DNA from: an uncultured Moraxellaceae bacterium | GTDB taxonomy: Bacteria > Pseudomonadota > Gammaproteobacteria > Pseudomonadales > Moraxellaceae | Reading direction: 5' to 3' | Length of the DNA stretch: 44,109 nt | Assembly (NCBI GenBank): GCA_913057715.1 | Contig: CAJXOR010000009.1 | Location: forward strand, 1 to 44,109 | In this document: positions 24,255 to 32,342 of the stretch, piece after piece | Layout: each line of letters begins with the position of its first letter | Numbering within the stretch: the stretch's first letter is position 1 | Program-made: the position numbers and the translations under genes | The notes under the pieces: generated by a model | What the model was told of the DNA's origin: nothing | The model's input: only the letters and a program-made list of their open reading frames with translations | The model's database searches: none

Positions 24255-24748
24255 TCTTTCAACACAAACTTGGCAGTGCTGCCGCACTGATACTTGGGCT
24301 GTTTAGCGCTCAAAGCATGGCGGCAACTTTGGATGTTGTTGGCGAGGGCACAGCGAAATGGGGGATTTTTACCGTCTATGATGCAACGCTGTATGCTGAA
24401 AAAGAGCAGCCAGCAACCTATCTAAAAGAAGGTGTCCCTCTGGCCCTTAAGCTGTGTTATGCACGCTCAGTCAAAGCCAGTGATATTTTAAAGGCAACCG
24501 ATGAAGCGATCACCAAACCGCCCAGTGCACCGCTCAAGGCCGCACTGACTAAGCTTAACCGCACCATCAAAAGTGTCGACAAAGGCGATTGTTATCAGCT
24601 GACTTATGGCTCTGGAGTCACCCGTCTATCGCTTAACCAGCGTCAGCTTATCGAAGTTAACGAGCCCGGATTTAAAGAGCTCTACTTTGGGATTTGGATC
24701 GGCGATCACGCACTCTCTAAAAGCCTCAAACAAGATCTGCTCAGATAA
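24251..24748 (+). CDS. Chalcone-isomerase-like periplasmic protein
   Basis: A 165-residue exported protein: a signal peptide ending SMA-ATL (about residue 25), then a chalcone-isomerase-like fold (GEGTAKWGIFTVYDATLYAE, the ALKLCYARSVKASDILKATDEAI helix region, and a C-terminal YFGIWIGDHALSKSLKQDLL that matches the family ending). Bacterial members do not have a shown isomerase activity; plant relatives without it bind fatty acids, so a lipid-handling role fits the neighbours. It overlaps the DUF3833 gene by four bases. It converges on the PHA-region gene with about 40 bases between, and no obvious terminator is seen. Confidence 0.85.
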   Translation: MIFQHKLGSAAALILGLFSAQSMAATLDVVGEGTAKWGIFTVYDATLYAEKEQPATYLKEGVPLALKLCYARSVKASDILKATDEAITKPPSAPLKAALTKLNRTIKSVDKGDCYQLTYGSGVTRLSLNQRQLIEVNEPGFKELYFGIWIGDHALSKSLKQDLLR

Positions 24749-24787
24749 CACTTGTGAGTTCCACAGATGGCCGAGAGGTCTTGCAGA

Positions 24788-25081
24788 TCAGCCCTTTAAG
24801 ATTTTATCCATGCTTTCTTCGAGCTTCTCGGTGATCTTTCCTTCAAACGCACTGAACAAAAACCCCAGCTTTGCATTGATCTCAAAGTAAGTGTCGGTGA
24901 CGGTTAGTACGCCCGAAACCCCGCTGCGCTCAAAATTGATTTGCTGCTTAGTGTCAGACGCTGGCAGGGTTTTGCACTTTAACCCCAGATCCTGCTCTCC
25001 CTTTTGAGCCCAGCCTTGAGCCAACTCACAAGCTCTATCAAAGGACATTTGGTGTTCGCGGCGATAGTTGATGTTACTCAC
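24788..25081 (-). CDS. PHA-granule-region (polyhydroxyalkanoic acid system) protein
   Basis: A 97-residue cytosolic protein that looks like the small 'polyhydroxyalkanoic acid system' family (PHA_gran_rgn): INYRREHQMSFDRACELAQG, a central beta region with short turns, and the C-terminal GFLFSAFEGKITEKLEESMDKIL helix. No catalytic motif is seen. The start is GTG at 25081, sharing one base with the TAG stop of the TetR gene, so it is coupled to the regulator. No PHA synthase is nearby, so the family name need not mean PHA metabolism here; related proteins also occur beside fatty-acid genes. Confidence 0.75.
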   Translation of the reverse strand: MSNINYRREHQMSFDRACELAQGWAQKGEQDLGLKCKTLPASDTKQQINFERSGVSGVLTVTDTYFEINAKLGFLFSAFEGKITEKLEESMDKILKG

Positions 25082-25773
25082 TAGTATTCCCTCGATTTTA
25101 GACCGCTAAAGCAGCTCATCATAACCTGATTAATTGCTTCATCAACGGGTGTTCCGCCCTGAATCAGAAAATCGAGCACCGGATCACAGGCCCTAGCGTA
25201 AACCGAGTAAAGCACCAGCATCGCTGGAAAGCGTTTAGAGATCGAACCCTGTTCTTGCGCGCTGACGATCCAAGCACCAATTTGATCAGACACTTCGATT
25301 AACAGGTCCAGATAATCCTGATTGGATTTGAGTAGGTCGCGCAAACTGCTGTTTTGGCTGGGGAGCGTCGGCATCTGATCGGCTGCTTTTTTAGTCAAAC
25401 ACCAATAGGCTGCTGCTTGTACCCGCTCATAATCACTGACGGGTTGTAGCGCCAGAGATTGCAAAAACAAAGAGGCTTGTTTGAGCGCATCGGTCAGCAC
25501 CGCAACACCCAGTGACTCTTTGCCGTTGAAGTGGCGATATAGCGAGGGTTTGGCGATCCCCACCAGCTCAGCTACCTCATCCACAGTCATAGCCTCATAG
25601 CCTTTGGTGCTCAGTAACTCATTTGCCGTTTTGAGCACCAACCGCTCCCGCTGTTTCATCTCTTGCTGCTTGAGGCTCAGGCTTTGATCGATGTCTGGCT
25701 CAATCAGTTTTTTCGCGGCCAAGTCCGCGATGTGAACCACCACACTGATGCGCTCAAGCTCAGCTTCACGCAT
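25081..25773 (-). CDS. TetR-family transcriptional regulator
   Basis: A 230-residue regulator. The TetR helix-turn-helix is at about residues 62-82 (MTVDEVAELVGIAKPSLYRHF), preceded by the usual first helix from about 42; the other two thirds form the ligand-binding and dimerisation domain. The N-terminus has about 38 residues more than most TetR proteins; Met39 would give the normal length, and the start is unsure. It is divergent from the NTF2-SDR-FAD-DUF1365-Cfa operon and most likely represses it, perhaps in answer to a lipid or acyl-CoA. A small dyad lies in the 281-base gap between them. Confidence 0.9.
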   Translation of the reverse strand: MREAELERISVVVHIADLAAKKLIEPDIDQSLSLKQQEMKQRERLVLKTANELLSTKGYEAMTVDEVAELVGIAKPSLYRHFNGKESLGVAVLTDALKQASLFLQSLALQPVSDYERVQAAAYWCLTKKAADQMPTLPSQNSSLRDLLKSNQDYLDLLIEVSDQIGAWIVSAQEQGSISKRFPAMLVLYSVYARACDPVLDFLIQGGTPVDEAINQVMMSCFSGLKSREY

Positions 25774-25866
25774 CGGAAACTTCTCGCATGACAGACATAA
25801 TTTATCTCCTTAGGTTGAGCCAAGGGCCCACGGATTCTGAATTCAAAAAATAACGAGCATTAAATG

Positions 25867-25880
25867 TTACTATTTAGTAA
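25867..25880. promoter_or_regulatory. Dyad, possible TetR operator
   Basis: TTACT-ATTT-AGTAA in the AT-rich stretch (25843-25905) between the divergent TetR gene and the lipid operon; about 95 bases from the TetR start. TetR operators are usually longer, so this is a weak candidate. The rest of the gap, 25774-26054, holds no gene. Confidence 0.4.
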
Positions 25881-26054
25881 AATTTAACCAAATCACTAAG
25901 CTATATGTATCAGACATTTGCTAGGGTAACTGACGTCTGACGTTGATCACGGATTTGAGCGATCAAGCTTCGATATAGACGGATAACCGGAACTAACCGA
26001 GTAGACAAAACCCAACCCAAGCGATGATGCTGGGCTGAACCGAGATCAATACCC

Positions 26055-26555
26055 ATGCCCCCTGAAACCAATGAGCATTTAACAACTGAGTTTAAATCTT
26101 CTGAACTCAAAACTCGAGAGGTTGAGGGTCTCAGCGCCCATTTGGACGAATTCTTGAGTCGTTATGATGAGCTTGATCTAAATCAACTAGACTTGCTCGG
26201 GCAAATGTACACCAACGACGTGCTTTTTATCGACCCTTTTCACCAGATTCAAGGAATCAAAGAGCTCAAAGATTACTTCTCAAAGCTTTATCAAAATATC
26301 GATTCGATTGAGTTTAGTTTCAGTGACCGTTTTTTCTCAGGCAATCAAGCTAGTGTCTACTGGGAGATGCGCTTCAAGCATCGCCGCATCAATTCAGGAC
26401 AAGAGGTTTGTGTGCTGGGCAACTCACGTTTGAGCTTCGAGGCGAGCGGGAAAGTTTCGCGTCACCAAGATTATTTTGACTCTGCAGCCATGCTATATCG
26501 ACACCTGCCTGTTCTTAAACAGGTCATCTCACTTATTGACGGAAGACTCGCATGA
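26055..26555 (+). CDS. NTF2-like (SnoaL) fold protein
   Basis: A 166-residue protein of the NTF2-like/SnoaL superfamily: a helix around LDEFLSRYDELDLNQLDLLG, then LYTNDVLFIDPFHQIQGIKE-type segment near 50-72, then antiparallel strands (VYWEMRFKHRR, GNSRLSFEASGKVSRHQDYFD). No signal peptide. Such cone-shaped folds bind small hydrophobic molecules; here it may bind a fatty acyl intermediate. First gene of the operon; its last bases overlap the SDR start by four (ATGA). The ATG lacks a strong ribosome site. Confidence 0.85.
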   Translation: MPPETNEHLTTEFKSSELKTREVEGLSAHLDEFLSRYDELDLNQLDLLGQMYTNDVLFIDPFHQIQGIKELKDYFSKLYQNIDSIEFSFSDRFFSGNQASVYWEMRFKHRRINSGQEVCVLGNSRLSFEASGKVSRHQDYFDSAAMLYRHLPVLKQVISLIDGRLA

Positions 26556-27298
26556 CCCAATCCTACCAGCACATCGTTGTCACCGGAGCCACTTCAGGAA
26601 TTGGCCGTCAACTGGCGCTTGATTACGCGGAAAAAGGCTTTCGAGTGACGGGTCTTGGCCGAGACCAAGAAGCACTGAGCAAGTTGTCTGAATCAGGTAT
26701 CGGAACAGCCCAAGTCGACGTCACCAACCCAGATGAGGTCAAAGCTTTTTTTGAGCAAGTCGATGAGGTTGATTTATTGATCCTTGTTGCTGGTAACTGT
26801 ATCTACATGGATGCGCTTAACTATAAAAGTGACGTGGTTCAAAAGATGTTAGATGTCAATGTCATGGGGATCAGCCACTGTATTGAGCATGCTCTGCCGC
26901 TTCTCAAAGTCTCCAAGGGACATATCGTTGGGGTGGGCTCAGCCTCAGCTTACGCTCCACTTCCCCGCGCTGAAGGTTATGGTGCCTCTAAAGCCTGTAT
27001 TCACTATTTACTCAGAACACTGGCTATTAGCCTCAAGCCAGCAGGTATTAAGGTCACGATGGTGGCGCCTGGCTTTGTCGACACACCGCTCACCCGCAAA
27101 AACGACTTCCCCATGCCTTTTGAAGTCAGTGTGGAGGCGGCCAGTAACTACATCCGTCGGGGAATTGAGCGCGGTAGCACCGAGATCGAGTTTCCGCTGC
27201 CATTGATCCTCAGTGTTAAGTCCATCGGTCTGTTGCCAACCAAGCTAATCAGTGCGATCTGGCATCGTATTTACGATCCTTCGAAGCGTGAGAACTGA
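26552..27298 (+). CDS. Short-chain dehydrogenase/reductase
   Basis: A 248-residue classical SDR with a Rossmann fold: the dinucleotide motif TGATSGIG at residues 11-18, a LVAGN segment in the place of NNAG near 83-87, the catalytic Ser in GSASAY near 130 and the YGASK motif with Tyr143 and Lys147. The substrate is unknown; in the context of fatty-acid modification it may reduce a keto or hydroxy lipid. It overlaps the NTF2-like gene by four bases and is followed after three bases by the FAD oxidoreductase. The C-terminal helix is hydrophobic (PLPLILSVKSIGLLPTKLIS) and may lie on the membrane. Confidence 0.92.
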   Translation: MTQSYQHIVVTGATSGIGRQLALDYAEKGFRVTGLGRDQEALSKLSESGIGTAQVDVTNPDEVKAFFEQVDEVDLLILVAGNCIYMDALNYKSDVVQKMLDVNVMGISHCIEHALPLLKVSKGHIVGVGSASAYAPLPRAEGYGASKACIHYLLRTLAISLKPAGIKVTMVAPGFVDTPLTRKNDFPMPFEVSVEAASNYIRRGIERGSTEIEFPLPLILSVKSIGLLPTKLISAIWHRIYDPSKREN

Positions 27299-27301
27299 CA
27301 G

Positions 27302-28597
27302 ATGAGTAAACAGATCGCGGTGATTGGTTCAGGTATTGCGGGTATCAGCAGCGCTTACTACTTAGACAAACTAAGCGATCATCAGGTCACCGTCTTTGAA
27401 GCGGATTTCCGTATTGGTGGACACGTTAACACCATCGAGGTTGATGGCGTCGATTCAGCTCTGCCCATCGATACTGGGTTTATCGTCTTTAACGATCGCA
27501 CTTATCCCAACTTTAAACGCCTGCTGGGCGAGCTTAAGGTTGAGTATCAACACTCGCAAATGAGCTTTTCGGTGATCAACCCTAAGCTCAAGCTAGAGTA
27601 CAACGGACACAACCTCAACTCACTATTTTCGCAGCGCAGAAACCTTTTAAGACCCAAGTTTTGGCGACTGGTCAAAGACATCTTGCGCTTCAATAAACAA
27701 GTCACCGAGCTAGGCAAACAGGCTGATTTTGAATCGAAGTATCAAAATGTCACCTTAGCCGACTTTTTAACAGAGCAAGGTTACAGCGAGTGGTTTGAAG
27801 CCAATTACCTGATCCCGATGGTGGCCGCGATTTGGTCGATGGGGCTCTCTGAAGCCAAAGATTTCCCGCTAGTTTTCTTTTCTAAGTTTTTTAACAATCA
27901 CGGTCTGCTGCAAATCAAAGATCGTCCGCAGTGGTTCACCATCTCTGGCGGATCAAAGACCTATATCGAGCAGATCCTCAAAGTGACGGGCGCGCATGTC
28001 TTTAAAAACACGCCGGTCACCGCGGTTAAACGAAGTGTTGATCATGTTGAGCTCAGCGTACAAACCTCTCAAGGGGTGCAAACTCACCAGTTTGATGAAG
28101 TAATATTTGCCTGTCACGCAGACACGGCGCTAAGCCTCCTCAAAGACCCCAGCGCTAACGAAACCGAAGTGCTCTCGGGTTTTGCCTTTACGCCTAACAC
28201 CGCTGTGCTCCACACCGACACCAGTGTATTGCCCAAATATGAGCTGAGCTGGGCCAGCTGGAACTACCGCATCACTGGGGACGGCAGTAAACCTTTGCTG
28301 ACCTACCACATGAATATCTTGCAGAGTATCCCATCCAAAACCAACTACTTGGTCTCGCTTAACCAGACAATTGATCCTAAACACGTGATCAAAACCATCG
28401 AATACGATCACCCGGTTTATAACAGCCAGATGCTAAAAGCTCAAAAGCAGCATGCCCTGATCAGCGGAGTCGACCGGGTGCATTTTGCTGGCGCTTATTG
28501 GTTCAACGGGTTCCATGAAGATGGCCTAAGGAGCGCGATAAGAGTTTGTCAGGCTCTCGGCGCACCGATTGAAGACTTGATGGATGCGGGTGCATGA
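27302..28597 (+). CDS. FAD-dependent oxidoreductase (amine-oxidase-like)
   Basis: A 431-residue flavoprotein of the NAD(P)-binding/flavin amine oxidase superfamily that is commonly encoded beside cfa. The FAD-binding motif GSGIAG lies at residues 9-14, the second flavin contact at ADFRIGGHVNT, and a C-terminal flavin-binding segment at FAGAYWFNGFHEDGLRSA. Relatives in Rhodobacter and actinobacteria act with Cfa-like methyltransferases on fatty acyl chains (desaturation of methylated chains in furan fatty acid synthesis; reduction of a methylene in 10-methylstearate synthesis); which reaction applies here cannot be said. It lies 3 bases after the SDR gene and overlaps DUF1365 by four bases. 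Confidence 0.9.
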   Translation: MSKQIAVIGSGIAGISSAYYLDKLSDHQVTVFEADFRIGGHVNTIEVDGVDSALPIDTGFIVFNDRTYPNFKRLLGELKVEYQHSQMSFSVINPKLKLEYNGHNLNSLFSQRRNLLRPKFWRLVKDILRFNKQVTELGKQADFESKYQNVTLADFLTEQGYSEWFEANYLIPMVAAIWSMGLSEAKDFPLVFFSKFFNNHGLLQIKDRPQWFTISGGSKTYIEQILKVTGAHVFKNTPVTAVKRSVDHVELSVQTSQGVQTHQFDEVIFACHADTALSLLKDPSANETEVLSGFAFTPNTAVLHTDTSVLPKYELSWASWNYRITGDGSKPLLTYHMNILQSIPSKTNYLVSLNQTIDPKHVIKTIEYDHPVYNSQMLKAQKQHALISGVDRVHFAGAYWFNGFHEDGLRSAIRVCQALGAPIEDLMDAGA

Positions 28598-29388
28598 GCA
28601 GCTCAGTATTAAAGCTCGGTGATTTGGCTTTGTTTACCGGGCACACCTGGCATGTACGCCACCAGCCAACGCAGCACCGATTCACCTATCGCTACGACTA
28701 CCTGGGTTTTTGGGCAGCCAGTATCCCCAAGCTCAAGCTTAGCTGGTGGCTGAGTAGTGCACATAAAGCCTTGATTGAGATCCGCCGCGGTGACTATTTA
28801 AGACGGCTCACTGAAGAAGGCGAGCCGCTTCAAACGACTGGGCTGCAAGCGACTGACCCACAAATGACTGACTCGCTAGAGGATTCAGTACTAAAGCGCC
28901 TATCTAAGATCTTAGATAGCGATGTCTCAGGCCGCGTGCTGGCGCTGATTAAACCGCGCGGTTTGTTCGCCTACTTCAGCCCAGTGAATTTTTACTTGGT
29001 GTTTAACCCTGATGATCAGTGCACCCACTTGCTAGCCGAGGTCACTAACACGCCTTGGGGTGAGCAGCACTGCTACGGTCTTGATCTAAGCGCGCCCCTA
29101 AAAAGCGAGAAAGACTTCACCGTGTCGCCATTTAACCCGCTCAAACAACGCTACGACTGGCTGGTTGAGGCAAATCTCGACTCGGTTCGCATCGTGATCA
29201 AGGTGTCGGATGAGCGCGGTCAGATCATGGATGCTGGGGTGAAATTGGATCGCAAGGAGTTGAAACACTCTCGCTGGTTTGCACTCACCCATGCTGCCAC
29301 CAACCTTCGCACGCTGGCGCTGATCTACTGGCATGCACTGATACTTTATGCCGTCAAACGGACGCCTTTTTTGGGAAAAAAAGGATGA
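28594..29388 (+). CDS. DUF1365 protein
   Basis: A 264-residue protein of the DUF1365 family, which is regularly found between the FAD oxidoreductase and the Cfa-like methyltransferase. It opens with the family pattern LFTGHTWHVRHQPTQHRFTY, with His residues that could form a site, followed by YDYLGFW; further segments are LIKPRGLFAYFSPVNFYLVF and EVTNTPWGEQHCY, and the tail is hydrophobic. Its activity is not established; a thioesterase-like or lipid-binding function has been discussed for such clusters only by association. It overlaps both neighbours by four bases, which indicates tight translational coupling. Confidence 0.9.
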   Translation: MSSSVLKLGDLALFTGHTWHVRHQPTQHRFTYRYDYLGFWAASIPKLKLSWWLSSAHKALIEIRRGDYLRRLTEEGEPLQTTGLQATDPQMTDSLEDSVLKRLSKILDSDVSGRVLALIKPRGLFAYFSPVNFYLVFNPDDQCTHLLAEVTNTPWGEQHCYGLDLSAPLKSEKDFTVSPFNPLKQRYDWLVEANLDSVRIVIKVSDERGQIMDAGVKLDRKELKHSRWFALTHAATNLRTLALIYWHALILYAVKRTPFLGKKG

Positions 29389-30710
29389 AGAACAAACCAA
29401 AGAGGAACTCCATGATTCAACAGGCCAATCAACTGATTAAACGCAGTAAGGGCGACATCAAACCACTGGATCAGTTGTTCAGGGGATTTGTACACAGCGC
29501 TTTTAGTCGCATCCCCGCCAAGCTGTTAATCACCGAGCAATTTGCTGGTGGATCAACGCATGAACTGGGCACGGGCGATGCCGATAGCGTCTTGATCGAG
29601 ATCAAGGTTAACCAGGTCAACTTTTACCGCCGCGCGGTTTTGGGCGGCAACATCGGGGCTGCTGAGAGCTATATCGATGGCGAGTGGGACTCGCCTCACT
29701 TAGTCCAACTGGTTGAGCAGCTCTCTCGCCACAAAAACGCGGTCGACAAGATCGACGGGCCATTTGCGTGGGCCTCTAAAATTGGCGCCTCACTTGCCCA
29801 CCAGTTCCGCCACAACGACATCAAAAACGCCCGCGCCAACATCATGGCGCACTACGACGTCGGCAACGCCATGTATGAGCAGTTTTTGGATCACACGCTC
29901 ATGTACTCATCCGCCATCTACCCTAGCGACGAGGCCACCCTTGAGGAGGCGCAGCAAAACAAACTCAAAGTGATCTGTGACAAGCTACAGCTGAAGCCAA
30001 ATGACCACGTGATAGAGATCGGAACCGGGTGGGGCGGCTTTGCGATCTATGCTGCTACTAATTACGGCTGCCACATCACCACAACCACCATCTCAGAAGC
30101 GCAATACGCAGAAGCAACTAAGCGGGTTAATGCGGCAGGCCTGCAAGACAAAATCACCCTGCTCAAAGAAGACTACCGCAACCTCACGGGCACCTTTGAC
30201 AAATTGGCCAGCATCGAGATGATCGAGGCAGTGGGTCATGAGTATTTGCCGGTGTTTTTCTCCAAGTGCTCCCGTCTGCTAAAACCAGGCGGTGCGATGC
30301 TGATTCAAGCGATCACATACCGAGATCAGGATTATAGCGATTACTTAAAGTCAGCCGACTTTATCCAAAAGCACATCTTCCCGGGTGGTTGCCTGTTATC
30401 TAGCAGTGATCTGCTCCAAAGGTATCAGAACCATACCGATATGAGCGTCAACCAGTTAGAGGAGTTTGGTCTGCACTATGCGCGAACCCTCAAAGACTGG
30501 TGCGAGCGCTTTGAAGCAGCTACTGACACCTTGGACAAACTTGGCTATGACGAGCGCTTTAAACGCTTGTGGCGCTACTACTTTAAATACTGTGAGGGCG
30601 GGTTTTTGTCGCGCCGGATCGGGGTAGTGCAAATCCTCTCAAGCAAACCAGATGCCGTGCTCGACTTTGCCCTGCATGGTCAGATTACCGCCGAGATGCA
30701 CCCTGCTTAA
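29385..30710 (+). CDS. cfa: Cyclopropane-fatty-acid synthase-like methyltransferase
   Basis: A 441-residue SAM-dependent methyltransferase acting on the double bond of phospholipid acyl chains. Visible are the Cfa substrate-domain lead AESYIDGEWDSP, the MAHYDVGNAMYEQFLDHTLMYSS motif near 150-172, SAM-binding motif VIEIGTGWGGFA near 209-220, the SIEMIEAVGHEYLPVFF active-site segment, and QAITYRDQDY with the IFPGG loop near 330. E. coli Cfa has 382 residues; the extra length is N-terminal. Methyl (not only cyclopropane) products are possible in this subfamily. The start may be ATG at 29385 (overlapping DUF1365) or Met10 (29412), which has AGAGGA upstream. A terminator-like hairpin follows. Confidence 0.94.
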   Translation: MKNKPKRNSMIQQANQLIKRSKGDIKPLDQLFRGFVHSAFSRIPAKLLITEQFAGGSTHELGTGDADSVLIEIKVNQVNFYRRAVLGGNIGAAESYIDGEWDSPHLVQLVEQLSRHKNAVDKIDGPFAWASKIGASLAHQFRHNDIKNARANIMAHYDVGNAMYEQFLDHTLMYSSAIYPSDEATLEEAQQNKLKVICDKLQLKPNDHVIEIGTGWGGFAIYAATNYGCHITTTTISEAQYAEATKRVNAAGLQDKITLLKEDYRNLTGTFDKLASIEMIEAVGHEYLPVFFSKCSRLLKPGGAMLIQAITYRDQDYSDYLKSADFIQKHIFPGGCLLSSSDLLQRYQNHTDMSVNQLEEFGLHYARTLKDWCERFEAATDTLDKLGYDERFKRLWRYYFKYCEGGFLSRRIGVVQILSSKPDAVLDFALHGQITAEMHPA

Positions 30711-30718
30711 CTACAGTA

Positions 30719-30754
30719 CACCATCGGGGTGATTACCCGCCCTGATGGTGTTTT
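30719..30754. terminator. Terminator hairpin after cfa
   Basis: CACCATCGGGG (30719-30729) pairs with CCCTGATGGTG (30740-30750) with one G-U pair, followed by TTTT. It lies between the convergent cfa and argA genes. Confidence 0.8.
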
Positions 30755-30763
30755 GGATTTTGA

Positions 30764-32166
30764 TCAGTGCGCTTTGAGCTGCTTCAAGTAAATCTTCGAT
30801 GAGCGCGAGGGGTTATAGCGTCAGATGTGTATAAGAGACAGGGGTTATAGCGACTCCGACGCTCGCTCGGCATGCGCTCAACGCCCACCTCGACAAATCC
30901 CTGATCTAAAAACCAGTGGGCGGTCTGCGTGGTCAGGGCGATTAACTCTTGTATGCCTTGAGACTCAGCTTGCTCACTAAGGTAGGCGATCAGGCGCTCC
31001 CCGCAACCGATCCGGCGAAAGTCCGGATGAACCGCGACGGAGGCCACTTCTGCGCAGCTGGGTTCAGTTTCCTGAGTGGGCAACTGGTAAAGCGCAGCAC
31101 ACCCCACCACCAACCCATCGCGCTTGACCACGGTGTAGCGATCCAGATCTCGCTCGATGTCGCTTAAACTGCGCTCGATCAGCACCCCTTTTTGTACCAT
31201 CGGTGCCAGCAAACGGCAGATCGCCGCGGCATCTTCATCGCGTGCTGCGTAGACATTTTCAAAGCGATCCGCGCTCACCAAAGTTCCTGCGCCATCGAGG
31301 GTAAACAACTCCTTTAACAGCGAGCCTGGCTGCTGGTAGCTGATGAGATGCGTGCGGTTGACTCCCTGCTCACAAGCCTTGATCGCGCCAATTAAGTGGC
31401 GCTTCACCTCTACACTCAGTGAATTTTGCTCAATCACCTGCTTGGCTTGAGCCGGCGTCAATTCACGCTTAGGCGTGCGCGCCTCGCTACTTGCCGGAGT
31501 CAACACACCCGACTCGCCCATGAGGATCAGTTTATCCGCCCCAAGCTCAATCGCCGCCTTAACAGCAACTTGCTCTGCCAGCAGGTTATAGACCTCACCG
31601 GTGGTTGAGTAACCCAGCGGCCCAAGCAGCACGATCTGCTCGTTACCCAAACAGTTGTTGATCGCGCGGGTATCGATGCTGCGCACGGCTCCAGTGTGTC
31701 CGTAGTCCACCCCGTCTCTCACCCCAAAAGGTTTAGCGGTCACAAAATTGCCCGATACCGTATCAATGCGCGAGTGCTGCATGGGCGAGCCGGCCAGGCC
31801 CATACTGAATCTAGCCTCGATCTTAAGCCGGGTTGAGCCCACCGCATCAAGCACGCAGCGCAGCGCTTCAGGAGTGGTCACTCTTAAGTTGTTGTGTACC
31901 TGCGTCTCTATCCCCTGCTCGCTCAAATCCGCATCAATCTGCGGGCGAGCACCATGCACCAGCACCAGCCGTATGCCTAAGCTTTTAAGCAGCGCCAGAT
32001 CAAAGATCAGCGACTCAAAGTGCTCAAGCTCCACCGCTTCCCCGCCAAAGAGCACCACAAAGGTTTTACCGCGGTGCATGTTGATATAAGGCGCCGCGGT
32101 GCGAAACCAGTTGAGGTGATCAATACTGGATAAGGGCGGAGTCAACGAGGGGTCAGGTGAGGTCAT
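30764..32166 (-). CDS. argA: Amino-acid N-acetyltransferase (two-domain ArgA), interrupted by adapter
   Basis: N-acetylglutamate synthase, the first step of arginine synthesis (acetyl-CoA plus glutamate), normally inhibited by arginine. The N-terminal amino-acid-kinase-like domain (about 25-290; VVLFGGEAVE, LVLVHGARPQID) binds arginine; the C-terminal GNAT domain carries EVASVAVHPDFRRIGCGERL as acetyl-CoA site. As written, the frame shifts after YNP because bases of a Nextera i5 adapter with a 12-bp direct repeat are inserted. Removing 32 bases (for example 30821-30852) joins ...RYNP to SRSSKIYLKQLKAH and a stop at 30764, giving 456 residues and a normal C-terminus. So the gene is intact in the organism. 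Start ATG at 32166. Confidence 0.95.
30809..30852. other. Internal Nextera i5 adapter remnant with 12-bp duplication (artefact)
   Basis: GGGGTTATAGCG occurs at 30809-30820 and 30841-30852. Between them lies TCAGATGTGTATAAGAGACA, the end of the i5-side adapter and mosaic end (full match 30818-30841, GCGTCAG then the mosaic end). The genome should hold the 12-mer only once; a 32-base excess remains in this assembly. Confidence 0.97.
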
Positions 32167-32272
32167 GACAAATCAGGCGGAAAAACTTAAGTGTAGCACC
32201 GCTTTAGCAGTTCGCGTGATCGCGGTTTTTCCCCCGAGCCAAAACCGATTGCAACATGTAAAGCCAAACTTT

Positions 32273-32323
32273 AAAAATGCCCACAGTCGCTGGCCTCAAA
32301 AAACCATCAAGCGCGGGCATTTT
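32273..32323. terminator. Hairpin, probable hisF terminator
   Basis: AAAAATGCCC (32273-32282) pairs with GGGCATTTT (32315-32323), with an inner CGCT/AGCG pair. The outer arms are the same as those of the terminator at 9417-9443, with about 24 more bases inside. Confidence 0.75.
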
Positions 32324-32342
32324 GCTGAAGGCTGTAGATAAG

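Noticed and set aside
25943-25966. TTGATC ... GATCAA inverted repeat as a second operator ahead of the lipid operon
   Set aside because: GATC is so common in this genome that short dyads holding it arise easily; there is no second line of support.
23721-30710. Antiphage defence or secondary-metabolite island
   Set aside because: All members belong to lipid, redox or regulator families; no nuclease, toxin, NRPS/PKS or mobile gene is present.
30784-30852. Frameshifted or decaying argA
   Set aside because: The disruption coincides exactly with an adapter remnant between 12-bp repeats; removal restores a normal C-terminus.
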